Source: Polymyxa betae (lineage: Eukaryota; Endomyxa; Phytomyxea; Plasmodiophorida; Plasmodiophoridae). Taken from it: a stretch of DNA of 20,327 nt. A program made the position numbers and the translations under genes. The notes under the pieces were generated by a model. The model was given only the letters and a program-made list of their open reading frames with translations. It searched no databases and was not told the DNA's origin. The DNA lies in assembly GCA_003693705.1 (NCBI GenBank), contig RBZT01000343.1:1-20327 (forward strand). The letters are read 5' to 3'. Positions 1 through 8,270 of this stretch are shown one piece after another. Position 1 is the stretch's first letter; each line of letters opens with the position of its first letter.

Positions 1-1010
1 ATCGATGTCATCCATGCTAATGCCAGCTTGATTTCTGCATGTATGACACAGATTCTAAACTGTCTCGCGGCATTCAGTCAGCTCAAAACCAGCAATCATG
101 AGAAGCGAGCTAATGCTGGATCGTCAATGGCCAGGCTCCGATCGAATTCCTCGCATACAACTAAACATAATTCGGTGAAGATTACCTTCATAATGGTTCA
201 AGATGCCTGTCTTCAATGAAACTCATTCATCTCACTAACGCGCTGGATGATGTTGAGGGCGAATGCGGTCTAAATCGTCGATCCAGCCAATATTGATTCT
301 AAGCGACTCTGCAGGTTCGTGATGAAAAAAGACTTACCTTACCTTTACTCGACCGTCGCGATAATGATGAAGAATTTAACATTCAGAAATCTGAGCAGGA
401 TGGCAACAAGTGACTCCTTCAATCGAAGCCCGACGATCACAGATGTTCGAGAACAGAAGGCGCTTTTTCAAAGTTACAGGGCATGCTCTCTTCCATATTT
501 GAGAAAAGAACGCTTTCTTTGGTTAAATCCATAGCAGACCATATTATTTAGGCAGCCTGCTGAAGGGAAAGCGCACACTATCTGAGCATTTTACATCTCG
601 AGGAACTGCAGCAAAAGAAGAGCTCGAGGTAAGAGGCCTTTGCTATATTCCATCCTGTTCTGACTAGGATTGTTAGAATAGTCTCCTGGTTCTCGGATCC
701 GTCGTTATCGTCATGGTCTGGAGTGACTTCCACGACTTTTGTCGGGGTTTCACTATTGCTTTCGAAGATATTTGGGTGTGCTTCATGCAATGTCTCCTTC
801 TAAAGCCGGCTGCCATAGGCCGCTATCTCCATGGTTTGGTTTTCAGAAACCGATGTGTCTTCGAACAATTGCGAAGCTTTCTTGGAGATTGCTGTGTGTA
901 TATCGGGACCTGGATCTATTGCCAAGCATGCCGACGAATTGGACTTCCAGGTGGCAACGATCGAGAACCTCTTTCTTCTGATGGTAATGATTCTGCTCTG
1001 AGCGACTTCA
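1..1010 (+). other. Unresolved coding-like region, probably exons of one or more genes
   Basis: I cannot build one convincing gene here. Frame 1 is open from the left edge to a stop at 217-219 and could be the end of a gene entering from outside. A near-ideal intron lies at 629-676 (48 nt, GAG|GTAAGA donor, CTGAC branch-like site, TTAG acceptor), the typical size for this window. It joins an open segment ending at 628 (ending KEELE) in phase 0 to one starting at 677, which stays open to 1159. Another coding-like segment runs from about 800 to 1010 in a different frame, so further short introns are likely. The antisense frame over 680-900 is also open and reads as an acidic polar protein, so the strand is not certain. 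No family was recognised. Confidence 0.3.
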
Positions 1011-1263
1011 AGTTAGCCGAAACGAGACAAGCTGCTGACTATACACATCTGCTAATGCCTGCAGCCGAAATGTTCTATGCAGCTCAGAATGGCATAGCTT
1101 TTATTAAAGCAAAAAGGTTCGACTTGCTCGCACTAACCTTTTTGGACTGTTTATCATAATCGAATCGATAACTGGAGGCGTTGGCGAAACATGTGGTGCT
1201 CATCGCGGCCGGCCTCATCCATCGAGAGACAATCAGCTTTGACCGACCATACCATATTACATC

Positions 1264-1815
1264 ATGATGATCAAGGTGGAGCCCTGGCCGCGGTTCACCC
1301 AGCTCTGGATCGCTGACGCCGTCATCGGCATCGCTGCCGTCTCTATCATGTCGACATCGTCGATCTCGATACAATATGGGCTAGGCTGCGGCCTCCTTCT
1401 CATATTTGGTGCTGGCGCCTTCGCTCTCTACATTCTCGCTCTTATCAGCGTGGCTCGTAATGATACTTGTATGTAAATGCGAGCTTGAGGAAAAATCTCT
1501 CTGACATAGTTTCAAGGTGAACAACACCGGACGCTGTTCCTGATTCCAACGACATGGATCCCGATCATGCTGGAGTCAATAGGCGTTCTGCTGAATAGAT
1601 ACGTGGAGACTGTTTCGGGTTGCTATATGGGGCTGGCGCTAGTATGGGCTGGCATATCGACCTATGTTGTATCAGTGTCTTTCTTGATGATTATGATAAT
1701 TTGCTGGTTGCTCTGGCGCAACCCGATCGACGAAGACAAAACCGTTGCTTTGCTCTCTGATGGCGACGGCTTGCAAGCTTGTGTTCAAGATAGGGAGTGC
1801 CTTCTATCTGTATAA
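1264..1815 (+). CDS. Predicted four-transmembrane protein, function unknown
   Basis: Two exons, 1264-1468 and 1517-1815, with a 48-nt intron (donor GTATGT, acceptor TTCAAG, phase 1). The product is 167 residues. Four hydrophobic stretches are visible at roughly residues 14-34, 40-63, 75-95 and 113-135, followed by an acidic cytosolic-looking tail of about 30 residues. There is no cleavable signal peptide: the N-terminus is short (MMIKVEPWPR) and runs straight into the first helix. Size and layout resemble small tetraspan proteins (MARVEL-like, LAPTM-like or nematode DUF families), but I see no diagnostic motif and do not assign one. The start is the first ATG of the open frame; the next codon is also ATG. 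The stop codon overlaps a poly(A) signal. The splice model is well supported by frame continuity across an otherwise stop-containing intron. Confidence 0.6.
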
Positions 1816-1819
1816 TAAA
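1814..1819 (+). promoter_or_regulatory. Poly(A) signal AATAAA overlapping the stop codon
   Basis: The sequence TAATAAA at 1813-1819 contains both the TAA stop (1813-1815) of the four-helix protein and a perfect AATAAA hexamer. This implies a 3' UTR of only about 20-30 nt if the signal is used. The same overlap occurs at the zinc-finger gene. Confidence 0.5.
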
Positions 1820-3485
1820 GCCGGTATCTAACCAATACAGTCTGCAAGAGAGTGTAGTTCCTATCGCTATGAGAGGTTGGTCTGACTCCAGATAACTTAT
1901 TTGAAGGGCTTTGGGGGTCTCGCTGAGAAGATAACTCCTGGTTCCCTCGGTAGCACATCTCATTGCATTGACTATCCGGGCCTCAATGGGTCCGAAAAAT
2001 CATTTGCATAGCCTCCACCCCCAGACCAATAATTCGCCTCGGTGTTATCTCCTGCTGCTGCCAGAATTTCCATATTTCTAGGCACTGGAACCGTTTCTAA
2101 GTAGGCTTTTGTCTGTTTGTTCTTCTATCCCACCTCAAATGGTATTCAGCATGGCAAAGGGAACTACTGCCATTGACCTTTCGGGCGGTATTGTTGCAGA
2201 TGAGCTTGCATTACCAGTATCTTCGACATTCAAATCGCAATGATTACTGTGGCTTCGGCTAAATATTCGAACTGTTTTATTTGAAAAAGGCTGTCGGAAT
2301 GTCTGATCACTCCTGTATCGGATGGTTGACAAGTCAGACGAGTTTCAGCCCAGCGGACTGAGCGGAGGGACCTACGCATTGAAGGACAGCCATTGGTTGG
2401 CACAATCGTACAGGAAGTTGAACCCGAAAACAATTGATTCGATCTCATGTGGTCTCCCAGCTTCTATCATGTATACTGCATATTGAAACGGGGCATCCAT
2501 GTTTGTAAGCTTTTTGCAGCAGCTTCTCATAAGGTTTGGTTTGCTTCCATAGAGCTTTATTTAAATCTGTTATCGGCAGAGATTCTCGTTGCTCCGTTAG
2601 ATGAGCACGATATCACTGACGGATTGTAAAATTTTTGCGGTGACGTTTTCAGCGGTTACCATGATTTTGGAAGCGAGTACAGGACGATTTCCAGACGAGA
2701 TCAGCATTAGTTTGAAATAAACCTTTCGTCTAGTTCAGGTGGATTCAAACAGTCTTCAAATCTCGGATATGGATCTCATACTTCAGTAAACAGCTCTTAA
2801 CATTATCGTTAAGCCAAGGAACGCGCCGTACCTAAATATGGATGCTGGAACTCTTTAAAAGCTAAGCGTAGCTGACTTTTGCTTGGTGGAAAAATGGTAA
2901 TTCTGTAGCGGTGCAAATTTTGGCAAAATATTTGTCATATCGTTCGAACATTAGCGTTTCTTGACCAGTAGCATCTGTACGCAAAGAGGCGCAATAACCA
3001 TCTTTTTCTGATAAACGCTTCTACAAAGTCAAGCGGATCAATTCGAAGAATGTCACTTGCACAAATACGTAGCAATGGCACTCGACATCCCGGATGTGAG
3101 CATGACCGATGAAATGTTGATAGCCTTCTGCTTAGAAATTGTAATCAACATCGAGTTTTCTCTCGAAGAAACCCCATTGGAATAGCTTTTCCGGTAAAAA
3201 GTTGTTAAAACGGTCGGCCATCGTTGGCTTTAAAAACGCGTTATGCTGGATTGTATTGCTGTTCATGGGATGTGTTGGATTCTAGCAACCACTTTCTTTC
3301 TATCGTTAAAGCAAGCTACCGTATGGAAATGTTGCTTCTTGGTAGAAGAAGCCAACAGACTCCTCTTTGACCGGAGGCCGCGCCCCACTGCGCTGTTTGA
3401 GGCCTTCGATCTTTTTAGACAGAGAGACATTCAGGTTTAATTCAGACCTCCTCTGTATTAGTTCGTCGGTCTAGTTGACATCATC
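1820..3485. other. No confident gene; a few short open stretches
   Basis: About 1.7 kb without a supported gene. Short ATG-initiated stretches exist on + at 2139-2243 (34 codons), 2322-2486 (54 codons) and 3075-3185 (36 codons, inside a stop-free segment from 3015). The last has a well-balanced amphipathic composition and is preceded by an intron-like 52-nt GTACGC...ACAAAG stretch, but the frames do not join. The two ORFs on the minus strand over 2135-2448 are equally plausible or implausible. The end of this stretch must hold the promoter and 5' UTR of SEC61G. No repeat or RNA gene was recognised. Confidence 0.5.
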
Positions 3486-3903
3486 ATGGGTCGCCGATCT
3501 ACCATGTCCTTCGCTGAAGAGCCGGTCAATTACGTGCTGAACCCTCTGCGAGGATTCGCTATCGACTCGTACCGCCTGATCGTTAAATGTCAGAAGCCTG
3601 ATGCCAAGGGTATGAAATTGCCTTCCAGTGGCTTTGATCGTCGTCTTTGTTTTTGCTTTTAAAACGCTTTGCTTCGTTTAGTTTATTGATTCATTCCATT
3701 ATTATGGGCAGTGATATTCGAGATCGTCTTTGCTATCATTTGCTTTTTCTTGCAACGCGAAGCATGTGTTGATCCTTGTTTTAGAATTCAAGAAAATCGC
3801 ATTGGCCACATCGGTCGGCTTTCTGGTAATGGGATTTACCGGATTTTTTATCAAGCTGATCCACATCCCGATCAACAACATCCTGGTCGGAAGTGGCGCC
3901 TAA
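3486..3903 (+). CDS. SEC61G: Protein transport protein Sec61 subunit gamma
   Basis: Two exons, 3486-3609 and 3785-3903, with a 175-nt intron (phase 1, acceptor TTTTAG) give an 80-residue protein. Sec61 gamma (SecE) is the small tail-anchored subunit of the ER translocon; its amphipathic helix and single membrane span clamp the two halves of Sec61 alpha. The amphipathic part ([20 protein letters not shown]) and the membrane span with [17 protein letters not shown] are strongly conserved, including the family signature [10 protein letters not shown]. The N-terminus is about 12 residues longer than the usual 68-residue protein and starts MGRRSTMSF; a second ATG seven codons in would give a more normal length. 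The intron falls just before the EFKKI segment. It is convergent with USP48, with 74 bp between the stop codons. Confidence 0.95.
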
Positions 3904-3977
3904 GTCCATTGAGCAACAACATTCCTATATAAAGGATACTCTGCGATACATTGAGGCTGAAACTGTGTACAATAGAT

Positions 3978-6713
3978 TTATAAAAGCGGTTTTCGCAAGG
4001 CTTCTTGAGCTCTGATAAGAACCGTGAATTGGGACATTGCTTTCCGCTTCTCTTCATCGGTAGGTAAATGGAATATATTAAACGGGTTGACGCTTACAGG
4101 GATGAACCTCGCCTTGGCTTCAACCGCAGTAGCAGTGGGATTTTCTTGCCTTTCCTTCTCCATCAACACTGCGACCGTCTTAAACAGTTTCGTATCGTAG
4201 AATCCCTCTTCAATAGCGTCTTCATTGGTCATGTCTTGCACTTCCGGCAACCTCAACGTCAGCATGGCTTCGTTGGGGATCGATAGCTCTTCAAGAGTAA
4301 GATCATCATTATCCAGTTGAATTTCTTCAAAAGATAACTGCTGGTCTTGAACTGAGGTTCTCAACGTGGTAGCCACTTGTTCTTTAAGCTTTCCAATGGT
4401 CCAGGAGAATCTCACATCTAAGGTGGCTAATGCTCTTCTTGTTGACGAATCTAGCCGTTGAAGATAAACAACGCCAGCATCTGACGACACCGAAGGCGGC
4501 GATGTGAGCTTCTGGCGCGCTTCTTCCATCTCAGCAACGCACAGTGAATCCCGACACAGCTCGGGCTCGATCGTGCTTTTGACAGCGGTCCATTGCCGGG
4601 CCAATCGAGGCCGAGCAGCGTCGACATTTGACAGAGTAATTACGATAGGGCTTCCGTGACAAGAGAACACTTCGTTGATCAGCAACCAATCGTCTTCTGG
4701 AACAGCAATGAGAGATGTCGACCCATTGTACTGTAACGCTCCGATTAAACTTTTCGCAGACGGCATCTGGATCGGAACCCCATCCGTGCAAATAGACGCT
4801 AAGCGAGAGCAGCCGTGTTGGCAGAGTAATGTATCGTTCGAAACAGGTCCAGGATAGGTCGCCGACGTTTTCGTCTTTAACCAGGTGTTCATAGCCAGAA
4901 ACCAAGTCGTCGGCAAAAGAAACAGCTTCTCGATGGTTGGAGGCTGGGATGCAGGAAACGGCCTTCCTCTTTTGTAAACTGATTTCAGGCGAGATAGGGT
5001 CTCAGGGTCAACATCGGAATCCGTTCGTTGCCGCTTCGGTGCAGGTAGCCCGGAACTTTCGCACGAATACGACATGGCACAGTCCCTACAGAGCATGTGA
5101 CGAGGCAGTTCGAAATCGTATCCGTTCAACTCTCGTAGGAAATTCCATGCGCCAGCTGGCAGACGAACAAATTCCGTGATCTTTCTGGGATCAACACGAC
5201 CATGCTCCAAACAGAGCAGGCTATGGTTCAGAATTCGACCATCTTCATGCGATTTGGAATCACCTCGTTGTCCACGGAGCCAATCGTACAGCCAGGTATG
5301 CTCGATGAAATAAAACTCGTCCGCATCAGCATGCATAGAGCATTGGTCCCAGAAGGTCGAGATCTGCTGTCTTCGCGTCGTCAAGAACCGCAAAAACGAT
5401 TGCTGTCGCTCGATGATAGCATCATGCGAAACAGTCGCCATCGTATCTCGTTCCCGAACGAGCAGCTGCAAAGCGGCGGATGGCTGAGAATATCGACGTA
5501 AAGGACGCCCACGACGTGTATACACGAGCATATAGGCAGTATCAGAGCAGATACGGCGGGTGTTCGAGCCTTGAACCAGCTGACCGGGACCGACCTCGCC
5601 ATCATTCAGTCGAGTCCAGGCTCCAGTCAGCTCATCACGAACTTCAGCGTAGTAATGTCCACTATGAGTCGATTCGCCCGTGTGCAAAATCACAGTGGAC
5701 AGATCATACACCACGACCTCCTTCGTATCCGTGTTTTGAAACGCGAGAACCAATGGGATATCGACAGCAATGTGCAGCTTGACATTCGTCTGCGTTTTGC
5801 GGTTGTATACGAAACGCATCAGTTGAATATGAAGAATAGGCGGGATCTGCTCGAGTTCCAGAGAGCGGTCTGCATTGCATTTGTCATTGCACGACAGGCA
5901 ATGATATCGATTATTCCCTAACGCCCAAGTTAGAATCAACACGATCCGGAGATTAAACGAGCAAACTTTGACGAACAAAAAGAGATATTCATCAGCAAAC
6001 GAGAAACGTGATTTACCAGATAACCGTTCGGTATTGAGATAAGTAGCGATGCAGTTTTCGATTGTGAAAAGATCCTTCGTGATAGGAATACAAAGCTCAG
6101 TGAAATTGGAGCGGCGCAACGAAGAGCGATGGCATCGAAGGCAGGTCGTCTTGTGAATAAACGACCCTTCATATTGTGAGGACACGAAGCCTTTCTCCAG
6201 CCGATGACGAAGCAGCGTTAGGAGCAGATGCGTGAATTCTTGCACGTCCTGCTGCTGATCGGTTTTCAGCCCCAGCAGCTCGATCAGCGCCGTTGGGTCG
6301 CAGACCGCGTTCGAGCTGCATTGCAGTGACGTGAACAGCAGCTGCAGTTCTCGTATAACGTCATCGTCGCCGGAATGATTATAAACCGCCTCTCGAAACG
6401 TCGAATTCGAGAATAAACATTGGATAAAAACGTTAAAAAAGCACGTTGCCCCCAGATTAACCATGCCGCGTAAAGTCCCAGAAATCGCAGGGCTGGGACG
6501 AGCGACAACATTCGGTACCGGGCCCAATTCGGCGACCTGATCGGAAATGGCGCGCCAGAACGGAGCCGATTTCATGCCGCGCTTTAGGCGCTCGACGCAG
6601 TTCGGATGGTCGGTGCAGAGCCGGCCCTTGGTGTTCAGCACATTGCATCGCGGCAGATGCAGATGGAATACCTCGAGGAGGTCGGCATCGTCGTGGCGAC
6701 CGCGCTCAGGCAT
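3978..6713 (-). CDS. USP48: Ubiquitin carboxyl-terminal hydrolase 48 (USP48-like deubiquitinase)
   Basis: A continuous frame of 911 codons, probably 878 residues after removal of a stop-free 99-nt intron (5918-6016). It is a cysteine protease that removes ubiquitin from substrates; vertebrate USP48 is mainly nuclear. The Cys box is at 86-96 (NLGATCF, nucleophile Cys91), a QQQDVQEF motif at 153-160, zinc-binding CxxC pairs at 191/194 and 272/275, the His box HSGHYY (catalytic His353) and the LND Asp at 371 (unspliced numbering). After the catalytic domain come DUSP-like segments (HTWLYDWLRG; TTWFLAMNTWL) and a C-terminal ubiquitin-like domain near residues 755-820, the order found in USP48. 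It is somewhat shorter than the vertebrate enzyme (about 1,035 residues). The start is the first ATG of the frame, giving a short N-terminus before the catalytic core. The 5' half is richer in G+C than the 3' half. Confidence 0.93.
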   Translation of the reverse strand: MPERGRHDDADLLEVFHLHLPRCNVLNTKGRLCTDHPNCVERLKRGMKSAPFWRAISDQVAELGPVPNVVARPSPAISGTLRGMVNLGATCFFNVFIQCLFSNSTFREAVYNHSGDDDVIRELQLLFTSLQCSSNAVCDPTALIELLGLKTDQQQDVQEFTHLLLTLLRHRLEKGFVSSQYEGSFIHKTTCLRCHRSSLRRSNFTELCIPITKDLFTIENCIATYLNTERLSGKSRFSFADEYLFLFVKVCSFNLRIVLILTWALGNNRYHCLSCNDKCNADRSLELEQIPPILHIQLMRFVYNRKTQTNVKLHIAVDIPLVLAFQNTDTKEVVVYDLSTVILHTGESTHSGHYYAEVRDELTGAWTRLNDGEVGPGQLVQGSNTRRICSDTAYMLVYTRRGRPLRRYSQPSAALQLLVRERDTMATVSHDAIIERQQSFLRFLTTRRQQISTFWDQCSMHADADEFYFIEHTWLYDWLRGQRGDSKSHEDGRILNHSLLCLEHGRVDPRKITEFVRLPAGAWNFLRELNGYDFELPRHMLCRDCAMSYSCESSGLPAPKRQRTDSDVDPETLSRLKSVYKRGRPFPASQPPTIEKLFLLPTTWFLAMNTWLKTKTSATYPGPVSNDTLLCQHGCSRLASICTDGVPIQMPSAKSLIGALQYNGSTSLIAVPEDDWLLINEVFSCHGSPIVITLSNVDAARPRLARQWTAVKSTIEPELCRDSLCVAEMEEARQKLTSPPSVSSDAGVVYLQRLDSSTRRALATLDVRFSWTIGKLKEQVATTLRTSVQDQQLSFEEIQLDNDDLTLEELSIPNEAMLTLRLPEVQDMTNEDAIEEGFYDTKLFKTVAVLMEKERQENPTATAVEAKARFIPVSVNPFNIFHLPTDEEKRKAMSQFTVLIRAQEALRKPLL
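5918..6016 (-). other. Probable stop-free in-frame intron within USP48
   Basis: 99 nt (33 codons), GT-AG bounded (GTAAAT ... GTTAG on the minus strand), with TTCTAAC near the 3' end as a branch-site match. Removing it joins TERLSG directly to NNRYHCLSC, which restores the USP family spacing just before the second zinc-binding CxxC pair. The extra 33 residues are aromatic and hydrophobic and have no counterpart in the family. Because it has no stop and keeps the frame, simple ORF calling would keep it. Confidence 0.8.
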
Positions 6714-6965
6714 TGAATTGGGCTCTTAGACGAGACGACGACGACGACAACTCTGCGTGTGGCTGCGCTCTGTCATGGCTCCATTGACCAATCATGGATC
6801 CGATTAATTGACCATCGCAGCTCGTCGAAGGCATCCGATAACGCAGTTCTGAGCTTTCGCATGGCTGTCGTTTACAGCAGTATCGATTAGCATGGTGGCA
6901 GAGATTTTGTGCTTGAAAATCGCAAATCTATAAAATTCGCGATTCACGAATCCACTTCAAGCCAG
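6714..6965. other. Intergenic spacer, 5' region of USP48
   Basis: 252 bp between the USP48 start and the end of the next minus-strand gene. It must hold the USP48 5' UTR and promoter. It contains a short (ACG)n run at 6735-6748 about 20 bp upstream of the ATG. No clear TATA box or other gene was seen. Confidence 0.5.
6735..6748 (+). repeat. Short (ACG)n microsatellite in the USP48 5' region
   Basis: Four ACG units plus AC, perfect, with related GAC/ACG triplets on both sides. It lies in the probable 5' UTR of USP48. Confidence 0.7.
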
Positions 6966-7460
6966 CTAGATATCAGAGCTTGGATTTCGCTTTATTGGTG
7001 GAGAACAGATTCGAATATAGCGCTCTTGGCTTCAAAATCCCACTAGAATTTGTTCGTGAGGATTTACCTGGCGTAGAGCTCCATACCTGATTGTCTGCTT
7101 CTGCGATGACCTCGAAACCCTCTACGGCAATCATGTACGATTTAGTGTTTATCAGATGAGTGACTGTTCTGGCACAACAGGCGGTTATCGATACAGCATA
7201 CTCAATGATCCATTCGCGCCCGTTGATTTCCAACTTCATGAAACACGAGAATTCTATCACTCTACTGACTTTTAGATGCCACTCAGCTAAAATCGTAAAG
7301 CTCTTCTTTAATGACTTAATGAGAGGAACCTCACCGTAGATCTGCCTCAGGACCATTACCATGATCTGGCCGCTCGACGAACTTCTCTCTCTGGCTCCGG
7401 ATGCTCAACAATCACATCGAACTGTACGTCTTACCTGATATGACTAATTCGGTCTTCCAT
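6966..7460 (-). CDS. Unrecognised small protein, possible OB-fold
   Basis: Three exons on the minus strand: 7435-7460, 7068-7390 and 6966-7024. The introns are 44 nt (7391-7434, donor GTAAGA, acceptor CCAG) and 43 nt (7025-7067, donor GTAAAT, acceptor CCAAG). The product is about 135 residues. The first intron is well supported: phase 2, starting after the codons for MEDRISHI. The last exon is uncertain; reading through 7067 instead gives a different C-terminus ending at 6973. The central part alternates beta-like hydrophobic segments (FTILAEWHLKV, FMKLEINGREWIIEYAVSIT, SYMIAVEGFEVI), which could form a small beta barrel such as an OB-fold. That is a guess from pattern, not a family match. 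No signal peptide or membrane span was seen. It lies in tandem behind USP48 and divergent from SHPRH. Confidence 0.55.
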
Positions 7461-8270
7461 TTGACTCAACGTCGCGAATACAAAGCGAAACTGGTTTCTA
7501 TCTTATTGTGACAGCAAGAGAGGCCAACAAAGGGCCAAAGTTTCTTCATGTTGGGAAAAAAGCAAAAAGTTTCGCGATCGCCTTTCAATATATACAGCCC
7601 TGCCCTAATCCACGGCGTTCTTCGGACTTCGTGAGTCCAGCCGGGACGCTGCCGCCCGATCTGCCATTTGGCACTATCGAGTCAGAGTGATCAGCACGTA
7701 AGTCTGTCCGACGTTGGGTCTTGGTCGTCCCCGTCGTGATGGGTCCCCATCGTGTTTGTATTGCCGCCAAGTGCCTATAATAACATGGATCTCGGCTGGG
7801 TCTCGTCTCGGGATATTGGTCGGCATCTGCCCGACTCCCACCACACGACTCGCTGGTTCGACATCGGCTCTTGTCCTTATCTATCTGCCTCATCGTTTTC
7901 AAAATAAATGATCATATTCATGCCCGCAGAGTATCGAAACCCTTGTCTTCCATTCTGTTTATAAATACCTACTACCTAGAACGCTCTTTCAAAGCGGGAG
8001 CGTACACTCTTCTGATTAGTGCTTGAGTTCATTTCCAGCTTTCTCTTTGGATCGACACGGTCTTTGGTTGGTGCGCGCAACTTCTGTGATTTTATTTCTA
8101 ATTTTTTTTGCCCAACACTGTCTTCTGATTTGTGCGCGCAGTTTCTGTCCGTCAAATAAATAACCGTCGCCAAACTTTATGCGTAAAGTTTTGTCTTTGG
8201 CGGTGTCGATGGTCCTGGAATTGCGCTGTGTTTTGGTCCTGTCCAACCGGTCGGCTCCAGACTTCAATAG
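7461..8270. other. Divergent intergenic region between the small minus-strand gene and SHPRH
   Basis: About 0.8 kb that must carry the promoters of two divergent genes. A TATAAATA sequence on + at 7960-7967 is a weak TATA candidate for SHPRH. Two near-identical 17-mers beginning GTGCGCGCA occur at 8071 and 8132. ORFs in this stretch on both strands (for example 7508-7690 + and 7585-7902 -) have no recognisable features and I do not call them. An in-frame TAG lies directly before the SHPRH ATG. Confidence 0.45.
8071..8148. repeat. Pair of 17-bp direct repeats upstream of SHPRH
   Basis: The copies at 8071-8087 and 8132-8148 match at 15 of 17 positions (both begin GTGCGCGCA and end TTCTGT), 61 bp apart. 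The alternating GCGCGC core is palindromic. They could be binding sites for a promoter factor or a small duplication. Confidence 0.5.

Noticed and set aside
713-1159. A single-exon 148-codon membrane protein starting at 713
   Set aside because: The frame opens at a strong intron acceptor (676) rather than at the ATG, and another frame becomes more coding-like after about 800, so a simple ORF call is not justified.
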